In this document: one piece after another, positions 42,112-51,332 of the stretch
Layout: every line of letters starts with the position of its first letter
Numbering within the stretch: the stretch's first letter is position 1
Source: Candidatus Acetothermia bacterium
GTDB taxonomy: Bacteria; Bipolaricaulota; Bipolaricaulia; RBG-16-55-9; JANLFV01
NCBI GenBank assembly: GCA_024653345.1
Contig: JANLFV010000001.1
Location: 148,387 to 212,386 of the forward strand
Reading direction: 5' to 3'
DNA: 64,000 nt
Made by a program: the position numbers and the translations under genes
Notes under the pieces: generated by a model
The model's database searches: none
The model's input: the letters and a program-made list of their open reading frames with translations, nothing else
What the model was told of the DNA's origin: nothing

Positions 42112-43986
42112 ATGGAGAGGTTCTCGATCAGTGGCGTGGCAGATATCGAGCGGCTCGAGGCGGTCCCGCTCTCCGAGCGGCTCCCGGCCCAGAGCACCTA
42201 CGAGCTGATCCGCCGCGGGGCGATGATCAACCCGAAGAAGGTGGCGCTCTACTTCATCCCCCGGGGCGAGGACTACGATAGACCGCTAGCGATCAGCTAC
42301 GAGCAGCTCTGGGGGCGGATCAACCAGACGGCCAATCTCTTCTATGACCTCGGCCTCCGCCCGGGAGACACGGTCTCCATTTTATTGCCGAACCTGCCCC
42401 AGACGCACTTCGCCCTCTGGGGCGGCGAGGCGGCGGGGGTCGCCAACCCGATCAATCCGTTCTTGGGGGCCGACCAGATCAAGGAGATCATGCGGACGGC
42501 CAGGACGAAAATCCTGGTGGCCCTCGGGCCCCAGCCCGGAGTGGACATCTGGGAGAAGGTCGAGCTTATCCGGAGGGAGCTGAAGCTCGAGGCGGTCCTC
42601 CAGGTCGGCGGGCCTGGGGAGGAGAAGGAGGGGGTCTACAGCTTCGACGAGCTGGTGGGCAAATATGATCCCACAAGGCTTGCAAGCGGCCGAGAGATCG
42701 GGCCGGACGAGCTCGCCGCGCTCTTCCACACTGGGGGGACGACCGGCCTGCCGAAGCTAGCGAAGCATACCCACCTGAACGAGGTCTACGACGCCTGGGC
42801 CATCGCCGTGATGGGTGACTTCTCGGAGAAGGAGGTCCTGCTCTGCGGCCTCCCGCTCTTCCATGTGAACGGCGTGATCATTACCGGCCTCACGCCGTTC
42901 GCCTTCGGCGCGACGGTCGTCCTGCTCTCGCCCGCGGGCTACCGCGATCGGGCGATCATCCAGAACTTCTTCAAGATCATCGAGCAGTATCGGGCCACAT
43001 TCTTCAGCGCCGTCCCCACGGTCTACGCCGCGCTCATGCAGGTCCCCTTGGCTGGCGAAGACTTAAGCTCCCTGAGGTATGCCATCTGCGGCGCGGCCCC
43101 GATGCCGGTCGAGCTCTTCCGGGAGTTCGAGCGCCGGACCGGCGTAAAGATCTTGGAGGGCTACGGCCTGACCGAGGGGGCCTGCGCCAGCTCGGTCAAC
43201 CCCCGGGATGGGGAGCGCCGGATCGGCTCGATCGGGATCAGGCTCCCCTACCAGGAGATGAAGACCGTGATCGTGGACGAGCAAGGCAAGTATGTCCGCG
43301 ACTGCCGGACCGACGAGATCGGAGTGGTGGTGATCAAGGGGCCGAATGTCTTCCCCGGCTACCTCCAGGAGGAGCACAACCGCGGGATCTGGGTGGCACC
43401 GGGGTGGCTCAACACCGGCGACCTGGGGAGACAAGACAAGGACGGCTACTTCTGGCTCACTGGGCGGGCGAAAGATCTAATTATAAGAGGCGGGCACAAC
43501 ATCGACCCGGCCACGATCGAGGAGCCGCTCTACCGCCATCCCGCGGTGGCCCTGGCCGCGGCCGTCGGGCGGCCCGATCCCTACGCCGGTGAGGTGCCGA
43601 TGGCCTACATCGTCCTCAAGGAGGGGGCTAAGGCCACGGAGGAGGAGCTCCTGGAGTATTGCAAGAAGGCCATCGGCGAGCCGATGGCCGTCCCCAAGGA
43701 GATCGTCTTCCTCGAGAGGATGCCTATGACCCAGGTGGGGAAGATCTTCAAGCCCGAACTGAGATGGGACGCCGTCCGGCGGGTCTACCAGCGAGAGCTC
43801 GAGGCCCTGAAGGCCGAGGGGCTGGCCGAGGAGATCACTGTCCAGGTGGGCGAGCACAAGCTTCATGGGGTCTTCGCGACCATCGCCATCACCCTCAAGC
43901 GGGGAGTGGCCCGTGAGCGGCTCGAAGCCCGCCTCGCTGAGGCACTTAGCAAATACACAGTCAAGTATGAGCTGAAGGTAGCCTAG
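42112..43986 (+). CDS. Acyl-CoA synthetase (AMP-forming)
   Basis: This 624-aa ligase activates a carboxylic acid to acyl-AMP and acyl-CoA. The AMP-binding loop is LFHTGGTTGLPKLA, followed by GYGLTEGACASS, the hinge region FWLTGRAKDLIIRGGHNI and the catalytic lysine region TQVGKIFKPELR. The N-terminal 50 residues and a C-terminal extension of about 65 residues (AEEITVQVGEHKLHGVFATIAI) match a group of medium/long-chain acyl-CoA synthetases rather than acetyl-CoA synthetase. GAGGAGGG precedes the ATG. Confidence 0.88.
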   Translation: MERFSISGVADIERLEAVPLSERLPAQSTYELIRRGAMINPKKVALYFIPRGEDYDRPLAISYEQLWGRINQTANLFYDLGLRPGDTVSILLPNLPQTHFALWGGEAAGVANPINPFLGADQIKEIMRTARTKILVALGPQPGVDIWEKVELIRRELKLEAVLQVGGPGEEKEGVYSFDELVGKYDPTRLASGREIGPDELAALFHTGGTTGLPKLAKHTHLNEVYDAWAIAVMGDFSEKEVLLCGLPLFHVNGVIITGLTPFAFGATVVLLSPAGYRDRAIIQNFFKIIEQYRATFFSAVPTVYAALMQVPLAGEDLSSLRYAICGAAPMPVELFREFERRTGVKILEGYGLTEGACASSVNPRDGERRIGSIGIRLPYQEMKTVIVDEQGKYVRDCRTDEIGVVVIKGPNVFPGYLQEEHNRGIWVAPGWLNTGDLGRQDKDGYFWLTGRAKDLIIRGGHNIDPATIEEPLYRHPAVALAAAVGRPDPYAGEVPMAYIVLKEGAKATEEELLEYCKKAIGEPMAVPKEIVFLERMPMTQVGKIFKPELRWDAVRRVYQRELEALKAEGLAEEITVQVGEHKLHGVFATIAITLKRGVARERLEARLAEALSKYTVKYELKVA

Positions 43987-44106
43987 GGCACCGTAGTTCC
44001 ACGACCCCCTATGGCCCAGGCGGGTCTCGGCTGAGACTATAGCCCTGCCCGAGCGCTGACTAGGAGGTGCTGCCATCTTGCCCTGGCATCAGTTGGCCCT
44101 TTTTCG

Positions 44107-44112
44107 TAGAAT
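44107..44112 (+). promoter_or_regulatory. -10 box of hypCDE (predicted leaderless)
   Basis: TAGAAT ends 9 nt before the ATG of hypC at 44122 and no ribosome-binding site is present. The -35 region is weak. Confidence 0.45.
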
Positions 44113-44121
44113 GTTTTCAGT

Positions 44122-44379
44122 ATGTGCCTAGCGATTCCCAGCAGGGTTACCGAGGTCAGCGAGTCCGAGGCCCTCGTAGACCACGGCGGGGTGAAGAAGC
44201 GGGTGAAGCTCGACCTCCTCGATGAGTCAGTGAAGGTCGGGGATTACCTCCTGATCCACACCGGCTTTGCGATTCAGCGGATCCCCCCGGAGGAGGCCGA
44301 GGAGACCCTCAGGCTCTTCGATGAGTTGCTGAGAGCAGCTTTTGATGATGAAGGACCTCCGCTTCCGGGATCGAGCTAA
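44122..44379 (+). CDS. hypC: Hydrogenase maturation chaperone HypC
   Basis: This 85-aa protein begins MCLAIPSRV; the N-terminal Cys2 is the residue that binds HypD and the hydrogenase precursor. It carries the Fe(CN)2CO unit during [NiFe]-hydrogenase assembly. The SDEL-like stretches VDHGGVKKRVKLDLL and VGDYLLIHTGFAIQRI match the family. Its 3' end overlaps hypD by 38 bp. Confidence 0.95.
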   Translation: MCLAIPSRVTEVSESEALVDHGGVKKRVKLDLLDESVKVGDYLLIHTGFAIQRIPPEEAEETLRLFDELLRAAFDDEGPPLPGSS

Positions 44380-45427
44380 GGCCGAAGAGCTGGCCCGACT
44401 GATCGCGCGGCTCGCCCCCGAGGAGCCGGTCAAGCTCGTTCATGTCTGCGGGACACACGAGGTGACGATCACGGAGTTCGGCCTCCGGAGCCTCTTGCCG
44501 CCCCAGGTCGAGATCCTCGAGGGGCCCGGCTGCCCCGTCTGCGTGACGCCGGTCAAGCACATCGACGAGGCCGTGGCCCTGGCCGAGCAGGGGCATATTG
44601 TGGCGACCTTCGGGGATATGGCCCGTGTGCCCGGGACTCACCAGAGCCTGGAAGACGCCCGGAGCGCCGGGGCCGATGTCCGGATCGTCTACAGCGTGGC
44701 CGACGCGGTCGAGCTGGCCCGGAAGACCGATCGGGAGGTGGTCTTCTTCGCCGTGGGGTTCGAGACGACCGCCCCGACCGTCGCCGCGGCCATGCTCGAC
44801 GGGGTCCCGGAGAACTTCAGCCTCCTCGTCTCTCACAAGTTGATCCCGCCGGCGATGGCGGCGCTCGTCCAGGGCGAGCACGACATCTCCGGGTTCCTCG
44901 CCCCGGGCCATGTCTCGACGATCATCGGGATGGAGCCTTACAAGATCTTCCCGGAGAGGTTCGGGGTCCCGGTGGTGATCGGCGGGTTCGAGCCGCTGGA
45001 CATCCTCTATTCCATCGCCCTGCTGCTCCGCCAGCTCCGCAAGGGGGAGCCGAAGGTCGAGAACGCCTACACTCGGGCGGTGAGGCCGGAGGGGAATCTC
45101 AAGGCCCAAGCCATCCTCGCGGAGGTCTTCGAGGTCACCGACCACTACTGGCGGGGGATGGGCCCTATCCCCGGCTCGGGGCTGAAGCTCCGAGAGGAGT
45201 TCGCGGCCCACGACGCCCGAGAGAGGTTTGGCCTCGAGGTGGAGAGCAACGAGGCCCTCCACCCCGGCTGCCGCTGCGCCCAGGTGATCACGGCCAAGGC
45301 CAGGCCCGATCAGTGCCCCCTCTTCCAGAAGGCCTGCACCCCGAGGACGCCCTACGGCCCCTGCATGGTCGGCGAGGAGGGGATGTGCCACATCTGGGCC
45401 CGCTACGGCGGGAGGCCTAAGCTATGA
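44342..45427 (+). CDS. hypD: Hydrogenase maturation protein HypD
   Basis: This 361-aa iron-sulfur protein is the scaffold for Fe(CN)2CO synthesis. Motifs are HVCGTHE, EGPGCPVCVTP, FAVGFETTAP and a C-terminal cluster-binding set (ALHPGCRCAQVI, QCPLFQKACTPRTPYGPCMV). Start is the ATG within the hypC end; several ATGs are tandem, so the exact one is uncertain. It overlaps hypE by 4 bp. Confidence 0.95.
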   Translation: MMMKDLRFRDRAKAEELARLIARLAPEEPVKLVHVCGTHEVTITEFGLRSLLPPQVEILEGPGCPVCVTPVKHIDEAVALAEQGHIVATFGDMARVPGTHQSLEDARSAGADVRIVYSVADAVELARKTDREVVFFAVGFETTAPTVAAAMLDGVPENFSLLVSHKLIPPAMAALVQGEHDISGFLAPGHVSTIIGMEPYKIFPERFGVPVVIGGFEPLDILYSIALLLRQLRKGEPKVENAYTRAVRPEGNLKAQAILAEVFEVTDHYWRGMGPIPGSGLKLREEFAAHDARERFGLEVESNEALHPGCRCAQVITAKARPDQCPLFQKACTPRTPYGPCMVGEEGMCHIWARYGGRPKL

Positions 45428-46455
45428 CGATCAAGCAAGATGAGCGGATCACGCTACTGCACGGGGCCGGAGGCCAACTGATGGGCGAGCTCCTCGCCCG
45501 GCTCCTCAAGAGGTTCACCAAGACCTCGGTCGGGGGCGGGCTCGGCCTGAAAGAGCTGGACGACGGGGCGGTGATCCCCCTTTTGGGGAAGAACCTGGTC
45601 TTCACGACCGACAGCCATGTGGTCCAGCCGCTCTTCTTCCCCGGGGGGGACATCGGCCGGCTGGCCGTGGCCGGGACGGTCAACGACCTCGCGGTCATGG
45701 GGGCCCAGCCGTTGGCCCTCTCCTGTGGGCTGGTCATCCCCGAGGGCTTCCCCATCAGCGAGCTCGAGCGGATCCTGGAGTCGATGGACCGGGCCCTCGA
45801 GGAGGCCGGTGCGGCCTTGATCACCGGCGATACCAAGGTCCTCGGCCACGGCGAGCTCGAGGGCTTGATCATCAACACCGCCGGGCTCGGGCTGGCCGAG
45901 AGGGTGGTGACCGACGCCGGCCTCCGCGCGGGGGATAAGATCCTCGTGACCGGGACGATCGGGGACCACGGGATGGCCCTCTTAGCCCACCGGGAGGGGC
46001 TGGGGTTCGAGACGACACTGGAATCGGATGTGGCCCCGATCAACCGCCTGATCGCCAGGGCCCTCGAGGCCGGGGGCGAGGGGATCACGGCGATGAAGGA
46101 CCCCACAAGGGGCGGGCTGGCCGCCTGCTTGAATGAGATGGCCCGGAAGGCCGGGGTGGGGATCATGGTCCACGAGGGCGCGATCCCGATGCGGGAGGAG
46201 GTCCGCGGGCTGGGCGAGCTTCTGGGGATCAATCCCCTGGAGATCGCCAACGAGGGGAAAGCCGTGATCGGTGTGGCCCCCGAGCGGGCCGAGGCAGTCC
46301 TCGAGGCACTGAGGTCCCATCCCCAGGGGCTGAGGGCCGCGCTCATCGGCGAGGCCACCGCCGACTACCCCGGGAAGGTGATCCTCGTTACAGAGGTCGG
46401 GGGGAAGCGGTTCCTCGAGAACCCGATCGGCGACCCCGTCCCGAGGATCTGCTAG
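45424..46455 (+). CDS. hypE: Hydrogenase maturation protein HypE
   Basis: This 343-aa enzyme dehydrates thiocarboxamide on its C-terminal cysteine to thiocyanate, the CN donor for hydrogenase. The conserved C-terminus PRIC is intact. The PurM-like ATP-binding fold shows LLHGAGGQLMGELL, LGLKELDDGAVIP, TDSHVVQPLFFPGG and MKDPTRGGLAA. HypF, HypA/B and hydrogenase subunits are not in the window. Confidence 0.95.
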   Translation: MTIKQDERITLLHGAGGQLMGELLARLLKRFTKTSVGGGLGLKELDDGAVIPLLGKNLVFTTDSHVVQPLFFPGGDIGRLAVAGTVNDLAVMGAQPLALSCGLVIPEGFPISELERILESMDRALEEAGAALITGDTKVLGHGELEGLIINTAGLGLAERVVTDAGLRAGDKILVTGTIGDHGMALLAHREGLGFETTLESDVAPINRLIARALEAGGEGITAMKDPTRGGLAACLNEMARKAGVGIMVHEGAIPMREEVRGLGELLGINPLEIANEGKAVIGVAPERAEAVLEALRSHPQGLRAALIGEATADYPGKVILVTEVGGKRFLENPIGDPVPRIC

Positions 46456-46599
46456 GACTCTGTTGAGGGGAGCTCGGTGAGCAACTACCTATCCCCTAGC
46501 GGAAGGAGGTGCCTAGTCGCTTTCTCAATCGCTAGATCTGCGATCTTGACCGGGAGGTCTGGGGCTAGCGGCAGTCTCGTGTTTCCCGATTACATGAAT

Positions 46600-46612
46600 A
46601 GGGTCTGACCCT
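46600..46612. repeat. Short palindrome AGGGTCTGACCCT
   Basis: A perfect 6+6 palindrome with a 1-bp centre lies in the 294-bp gap after hypE. Similar GGGTC-GACCC strings flank REP-type repeats in other genomes; here it stands alone. The rest of 46456-46695 shows no gene. Confidence 0.25.
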
Positions 46613-46695
46613 GGACACCCTGCAATTTGAGCAGCCGGTTTGCTCTTGAGTGATGTAGGATTACAAGACTTGGTCTTATCCGTTCGCGCGGGCGC

Positions 46696-46726
46696 TTGAC
46701 AGACGGGGGGGGTAGGGATGTATAAT
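46696..46726 (+). promoter_or_regulatory. Promoter of Cys-rich exported protein
   Basis: TTGACA (46696-46701) and a perfect TATAAT (46721-46726) are 19 bp apart. GGAGG (46736-46740) starts only 9 nt after the -10 box and is 9 nt before the ATG at 46750, so the leader is very short. Confidence 0.65.
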
Positions 46727-46749
46727 CAAGCCAACGGAGGTGAACAGAG

Positions 46750-47571
46750 ATGAGTGGGATTACCAATAGGGGTAGAATAATCAGCTTGCTAGCAGAACTC
46801 CTGATCGTCTGCGTCCTGGGGTTCTCAGCTGGGGTAGGTGAGGGCGGTGAGGGCCTATCCGCGGTAACTATGTCTCTACAGTTTGATCCCGAGATCTCAA
46901 GCTCATGTGCTGTAAAGGGCTTGGTCAGCCCTGTAGTCCTTGGAGGAGATCCTTCGGCCGCGTTTGCGGGGATAACGATTAGCGATCCGGACGGGGTGGA
47001 GATGCGATTGGATGTGGGATCTATTTCAAGCTGCTGGGCTGGGGTGGTAATAATCGAGGCGAAGATCGATCCTAGCAATTCTGGTAAGCATTTGCGCGCG
47101 ACCCTGGGATTTGAGCCGTCAATCGCGGAATCATGCCTAGGAAGTGGTTTGCTCGAGCCGAGGATAGTGCCAGCGGACGAGTCAGCCACTGTGGACCGCA
47201 TAGTGGAAGAGGACAGCTTAGCGCGATTCGAATTTGATGTCTCGGCTCTTTCAAGATGTTGGGCCGGGGTAGCGACAGTTAAGGCGGAAGACCCTGAACT
47301 TCCCAAAGTGCAACCCCAGAGGATTGATTACTGTCAGGGGCAAAGCTGTGAGTGGGTAAACTGTGGTAAAGTAACGTGCGATGGAGTAGAATGCACTGCA
47401 ATCGACTCCGATGGCTGGGAAGTCTCACGACGCTGTGTGAAAAGCCCATATCCAGGCCTGCGATGTTGGCAATTAGACTGCCAAGGCGTCTGCTGGTATT
47501 GTTGCCCATGTGGGGGAGGGAGGATTATCTCCTATCCTAAGTCATATAGAAGAGAGGGTGATTCTTGCTGA
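46750..47571 (+). CDS. Exported Cys-rich protein with two internal repeats
   Basis: This 273-aa protein has a signal peptide (LLAELLIVCVLGFSAG). Two repeats of about 70 residues follow: one around SLQFDPEISSSCAV ... SISSCWAGVVIIEA, the second around TLGFEPSIAESCLG ... ALSRCWAGVATVKA. The C-terminal 80 residues hold about 14 cysteines (YCQGQSCEWVNCGKVTCDG; CWYCCPCGGG), likely a disulfide-rich or metal-binding knob. GC content is clearly lower than in hypE and dnaB. I recognise no family. The gap 47572-47806 to dnaB is empty. Confidence 0.65.
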   Translation: MSGITNRGRIISLLAELLIVCVLGFSAGVGEGGEGLSAVTMSLQFDPEISSSCAVKGLVSPVVLGGDPSAAFAGITISDPDGVEMRLDVGSISSCWAGVVIIEAKIDPSNSGKHLRATLGFEPSIAESCLGSGLLEPRIVPADESATVDRIVEEDSLARFEFDVSALSRCWAGVATVKAEDPELPKVQPQRIDYCQGQSCEWVNCGKVTCDGVECTAIDSDGWEVSRRCVKSPYPGLRCWQLDCQGVCWYCCPCGGGRIISYPKSYRREGDSC

Positions 47572-47806
47572 GCATCAGCTGATGTTAACTAGACTGGCCA
47601 GGAGCGTCAAAGCCCTTATGCCTTTTGGTTCACCTTGTCTGTCAAACCTCTGCTACGCAGGGGGCTGGGGCAGAGGTCGCAGTCAAGCCAAGCCTTAAGT
47701 AGCATCGGCCAGCTAGTGAATTAGGAGGTCGACAAGTCCCTCCCTCGACATTGGCTGGACTGGATTTGCTCCGGCCATCGAACTGCACCACGACCGGGCT
47801 AACCTT

Positions 47807-50416
47807 CTAGAACTGGGGCGTCTGGGAGGTGAACTCATAGAAGCTCGCGTAGCTCCGGTGGAAGCTGAGCTTGAACGAGCCGGTCGGGCCGTTCCGCTGC
47901 TTCCCGATGATGATCTCCGTGGGGTTGACGTCGGCCTTCTCCCCTCCCTCTTCTTCATCGTAGTAGCTCTCGCGGTAGATGAAGACGACCACGTCAGCGG
48001 TCTGCTCGATCTCGCCGGAATTGTGCACCACAATCCCGTTGGCTACAAAATTATGTGCGCCCGCTACCACCAAATCCCAGACAGGTTCTTCCCCCTCGGG
48101 CACGATCGAGAGCACCCGCTCCCATAGGATATCACTCTTAGCCCAGTTCTGGAGTTGTAGGTCACCGAGCCGCTGGGCGATCTCTTGGGCCCGGCTGCGG
48201 GAGATGCGTTTCCCGACGGCTCGATACCCTAGGGCGGCATGAGATAGTCCCAAGCGCTTCCGCTGCTCATTAATCAGCAGGGAAACGAGTGGGGGCAGCG
48301 CTTCTAAACCGCTGTTAGTGCGCCGGCATCGCGGGGATGCCGCGAGCTGGTGGGCCAGCTCGGCCTTCTTGGCATGCAGGGGGATGAGCTTCGCGAATCT
48401 CGTGAGATTCTCCTCACTTCTCGATAGGTAGACTGTATAGAGAGGGCAAGTAGCCTTTACACCTTGATAGCCGGCGGTCAGCGCCGATACCAGACCAAGC
48501 CGGGTCAAGAGATATCGGACATCTTGGGCCAACCTCCAACTGGTCGTGGTCAACTTGACATCCCAGTAGCATCCCGGCCTTTGCACTAGGGAGCCATCGG
48601 TGGCGAATAGACCGCTCAAGTATTCCGCAATCCCCCGGTTATCAGCGGTGAGAACCCAGTCGGGCACGCTCTTTCGGTCATATCGTTCGCCAAGAACCCC
48701 TAGCTCCCCCAGCCAATTTCGGAGGGGATTCCCGTAGGGCTGACCGTAGCCATCGGGGTTCTTCTTAACAAAGGTCAATTGTTGGCTGCTAAAATGAGGC
48801 CGCCTGGACACCGTGACATCGAAATGCTCTTGTGCAATTGTTATGACATCTTGGATCAGGGTGGGATCGCTGTTGGCAAAGCCGACCTCCCGATGGCGCA
48901 AGTATGTGCCATCACCGGTCAAATAGCCCAGAAGGCGACAAAGCTCGGGATCGCGGTGCTCCCCCGGGAGGCTCACGGAGCGGGCGGTGGCGATGAGTGT
49001 CCCAGGGGCCAGTTCCCGGAGGGGCCGCCAGCCCTGCTCAGTGAAGAAGGGATGGTTAGCGGTCGCTCGGATCTCTCGCCCCGTTTGGGTCCTCAACCGA
49101 TAGACTCGATTGACCCCCTTGGGGATGACATCGAGGACCAGGGCCGGCCTCAGCCTTTGATCCTTGCCTAGTGCGATTACACTCATGCCAGGGCGGGCTC
49201 GGCACACCTCGACCAAGTTGCCTGTCTGACTGTCAATCACCCGGGTGTCGCTGGTCACGCATTCCCTCAAGTCCGAGAGCCGGGGGCGATGGGCCTCGCG
49301 CCGCTCGACGGCCCTCGAGAGCTGGGAGCAGGCGACCACGGGGATCGAGAGCTCGCGGGCCAGGGCCTTGAGGCTCCGGGCGATGTGCGAGATCTCCTGC
49401 TCCCGGACATCGGTCTTCGTCCCGCTCTCGACCAACTGGAGGTAATCGACGAACAGCAGGTCTATATCGTATTCAGCCTTCATCCGCCTCGCCCGGGCCT
49501 TCAGCTCCATCACCGAGATCCCCGGCGTATCGTCGATGACGATCCGGCTCTTGGCGAGCTTCCCCGCGGCCACGACGATGTCCCGCCACTTCTCCGCGGG
49601 GAGATAGCCCGAGCGGAGCTGATGGAGGTTGATCTTGGCCTCGCCGCAGATCAGCCGCTCCAGAAGCTGCTCCTTGGTCATCTCCAGGGAGAAGAGGCCC
49701 ACCCCCTTCCCGTCGCGCAAGGCCGCATTCCGGGCGATCGAGACGGCCAGGCTTGACTTCCCCATCGACGGCCGCCCGGCAATGATGATCAGGTCCGACG
49801 GCTGGAGCCCGCCAGTCATCTCGTCGAACTTCTTGAACCCCGTGGAGAGCCCGGTCACCGTGTGCTTATCCGGGTCGCGATGGAGCCGCTCGAGATTGCT
49901 GATGTGCTCGTGGATGAAGTCGCTGATCAGGTGATACCCCGGCCTCGTCCCAAGACGCGAGATGGAGAAGATCGACTCCTCCGCGCGGTCGAGCAGCTCC
50001 TCCAGCTCTTCCTCCTCGCTGTAGCCGAGCTCGGAGACGGCCTTGCCCGCCTCGATGAGGGCGCGCAAGGTCGCCTTCTTCCGGACGATCTCCGCGTAAT
50101 ACTCGACGGAGGTCGTGGTGGTGACGCTCCCGACCAGCTCGCTAAGATAGACCCGGCCCCCGACCCCCTGGAGGAGCTGGAGCTCTTCCAACCGGTCGGC
50201 CACTGTGATCAGGTCGGGCGCCCGCCCCTTCTCCGCCAACTCCAGAATCGCACGATAGATCACCTGATGCTGCTGCCAGTAGAAGTGCTCCGGGCTGAGG
50301 TAGTTCAGGAGGATGGGGAGGACGGTCTCCGGCTCCAACAGCGCCGCGCCGAGGACGACCTGCTCCGCCTCGCGGTTCTTCGGCAGCGGCCGAGGGAATT
50401 CGCGCTCCAGCGCCAT
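47807..50416 (-). CDS. dnaB: Replicative DNA helicase DnaB containing an intein
   Basis: This 869-codon frame encodes DnaB (455 aa after splicing). The N-terminal domain binds primase (PLPKNREAEQVVLGAAL). The RecA-like motor has Walker A AGRPSMGKSSLA, Walker B DLLFVDYLQL and the arginine-finger region near the end. A 414-aa intein interrupts the motif LSDLRE/SGEIEQTAD, a known DnaB intein site. The start is ATG 50416, not the longer frame from 50494, because a consensus promoter ends 9 nt before it and the upstream codons lie in the promoter. Confidence 0.95.
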   Translation of the reverse strand: MALEREFPRPLPKNREAEQVVLGAALLEPETVLPILLNYLSPEHFYWQQHQVIYRAILELAEKGRAPDLITVADRLEELQLLQGVGGRVYLSELVGSVTTTTSVEYYAEIVRKKATLRALIEAGKAVSELGYSEEEELEELLDRAEESIFSISRLGTRPGYHLISDFIHEHISNLERLHRDPDKHTVTGLSTGFKKFDEMTGGLQPSDLIIIAGRPSMGKSSLAVSIARNAALRDGKGVGLFSLEMTKEQLLERLICGEAKINLHQLRSGYLPAEKWRDIVVAAGKLAKSRIVIDDTPGISVMELKARARRMKAEYDIDLLFVDYLQLVESGTKTDVREQEISHIARSLKALARELSIPVVACSQLSRAVERREAHRPRLSDLRECVTSDTRVIDSQTGNLVEVCRARPGMSVIALGKDQRLRPALVLDVIPKGVNRVYRLRTQTGREIRATANHPFFTEQGWRPLRELAPGTLIATARSVSLPGEHRDPELCRLLGYLTGDGTYLRHREVGFANSDPTLIQDVITIAQEHFDVTVSRRPHFSSQQLTFVKKNPDGYGQPYGNPLRNWLGELGVLGERYDRKSVPDWVLTADNRGIAEYLSGLFATDGSLVQRPGCYWDVKLTTTSWRLAQDVRYLLTRLGLVSALTAGYQGVKATCPLYTVYLSRSEENLTRFAKLIPLHAKKAELAHQLAASPRCRRTNSGLEALPPLVSLLINEQRKRLGLSHAALGYRAVGKRISRSRAQEIAQRLGDLQLQNWAKSDILWERVLSIVPEGEEPVWDLVVAGAHNFVANGIVVHNSGEIEQTADVVVFIYRESYYDEEEGGEKADVNPTEIIIGKQRNGPTGSFKLSFHRSYASFYEFTSQTPQF
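48020..49261 (-). mobile_element. DnaB intein with LAGLIDADG endonuclease
   Basis: The 414-residue intein begins with Cys (CVTSDTRVIDSQTG), has block B RATANHPFFTEQGW, and ends VVAGAHNFVANGIVVHN, followed by extein Ser+1. All splicing residues (Cys1, TxxH-type His, penultimate His, last Asn, Ser+1) are present, so it should self-splice. Two dodecapeptide motifs, CRLLGYLTGDGTY and YLSGLFATDGSL, keep the acidic residues of an active homing endonuclease. GC content looks somewhat lower than in the exteins. Confidence 0.93.
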
Positions 50417-50425
50417 GGCAAGCTC

Positions 50426-50454
50426 ATTATAGTCATGGCCCCCTGGCGGTTCAA
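50426..50454 (-). promoter_or_regulatory. dnaB promoter (predicted leaderless)
   Basis: On the minus strand TTGAAC (50449-50454) and perfect TATAAT (50426-50431) are 17 bp apart; 9 nt remain to the ATG at 50416. The -35 box is one arm of the inverted repeat GGTTCAA (50448-50454) / TTGAACC (50463-50469), whose other arm is the rpsB -35 box. Confidence 0.75.
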
Positions 50455-50462
50455 CCGCCGGT

Positions 50463-50491
50463 TTGAACCACAGCGGTGCTTGTGGTATATT
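50463..50491 (+). promoter_or_regulatory. rpsB-tsf-pyrH promoter
   Basis: TTGAAC (50463-50468) and TATATT (50486-50491) are 17 bp apart, followed by a leader of about 44 nt. It is face to face with the dnaB promoter through a shared inverted repeat. Confidence 0.7.
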
Positions 50492-50541
50492 CACCCAACA
50501 GGAGTTGGTCTTCTGGAGATAAGGGGAAAGGAGGAGAGAAT

Positions 50542-51315
50542 GTGGAGCTTCTGACGATCAAGGAGCTCTTGGAGACGGGTGTGCACTTCGGCCATCGGGT
50601 GCACAAATGGAACCCAAAGATGGAGCCGTTCATCTTCACCGAGCGGAAGGGGATCCACATCATCGACCTGGAGAAGACGATCGCCCTCTTCGCCGAGGCC
50701 TACTACTTCGTGCGGGATCAGGTGGCCCAGGGGAAGGAGATCCTCTTCGTCGGGACGAAGCGCCAGGTCCGGGAGACGATCGAGGAGGAGGCCAAGCGCT
50801 GCGGGGCCCATTATGTGAGCCGGCGCTGGCTCGGCGGGACGCTCACCAACTTCGGGACGATCCGGACGCGGGTGAAGCGCCTGATCGAGCTCGAGGAGAT
50901 GGACTCCCTCGGCCAACTCGACAAGCTCCCCAAGAAGGAGGCCCTCTCCCTCCGCCGCGAGGTGATGAAGCTCCGGCGGAACCTCGAGGGGCTCCGCCAC
51001 ATGGAGCAGCTGCCGGGGCTCATCTATGTCATCGACCCAACGGTCGAGGAGAACGCCATCCGCGAGGCCAGGCTGATGAAGATCCCCATCGTGGGCGTGG
51101 TCGACACCAACTGCGATCCGGACCTCGTCGACTATCCGATCCCGGGGAACGATGACGCGATCAAGGCCACGAAGCTGATCACCTCCCGGATCGCCGATGC
51201 GGTCCTCGAGGGGCGCGAGGGGGCAACCGTGGCCGCCGCTGCTGTTGAGGCCGAGGAGCCGGCCAAGGATGGCTCGGACGAGGAGCTCGAGGAAGAGGCT
51301 GCGCCAGAAGCATAA
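50542..51315 (+). CDS. rpsB: Ribosomal protein uS2
   Basis: This 257-aa S2 begins at GTG 50542 ([19 protein letters not shown]), 7 nt after GGAGG within AAAGGAGGAG. Family motifs are [43 protein letters not shown], and [20 protein letters not shown]. The acidic C-terminal tail of about 35 residues ([16 protein letters not shown]) is variable in the family. The operon continues with tsf and pyrH. Confidence 0.97.
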   Translation: MELLTIKELLETGVHFGHRVHKWNPKMEPFIFTERKGIHIIDLEKTIALFAEAYYFVRDQVAQGKEILFVGTKRQVRETIEEEAKRCGAHYVSRRWLGGTLTNFGTIRTRVKRLIELEEMDSLGQLDKLPKKEALSLRREVMKLRRNLEGLRHMEQLPGLIYVIDPTVEENAIREARLMKIPIVGVVDTNCDPDLVDYPIPGNDDAIKATKLITSRIADAVLEGREGATVAAAAVEAEEPAKDGSDEELEEEAAPEA

Positions 51316-51332
51316 GACGAGGAGGATCGGAC

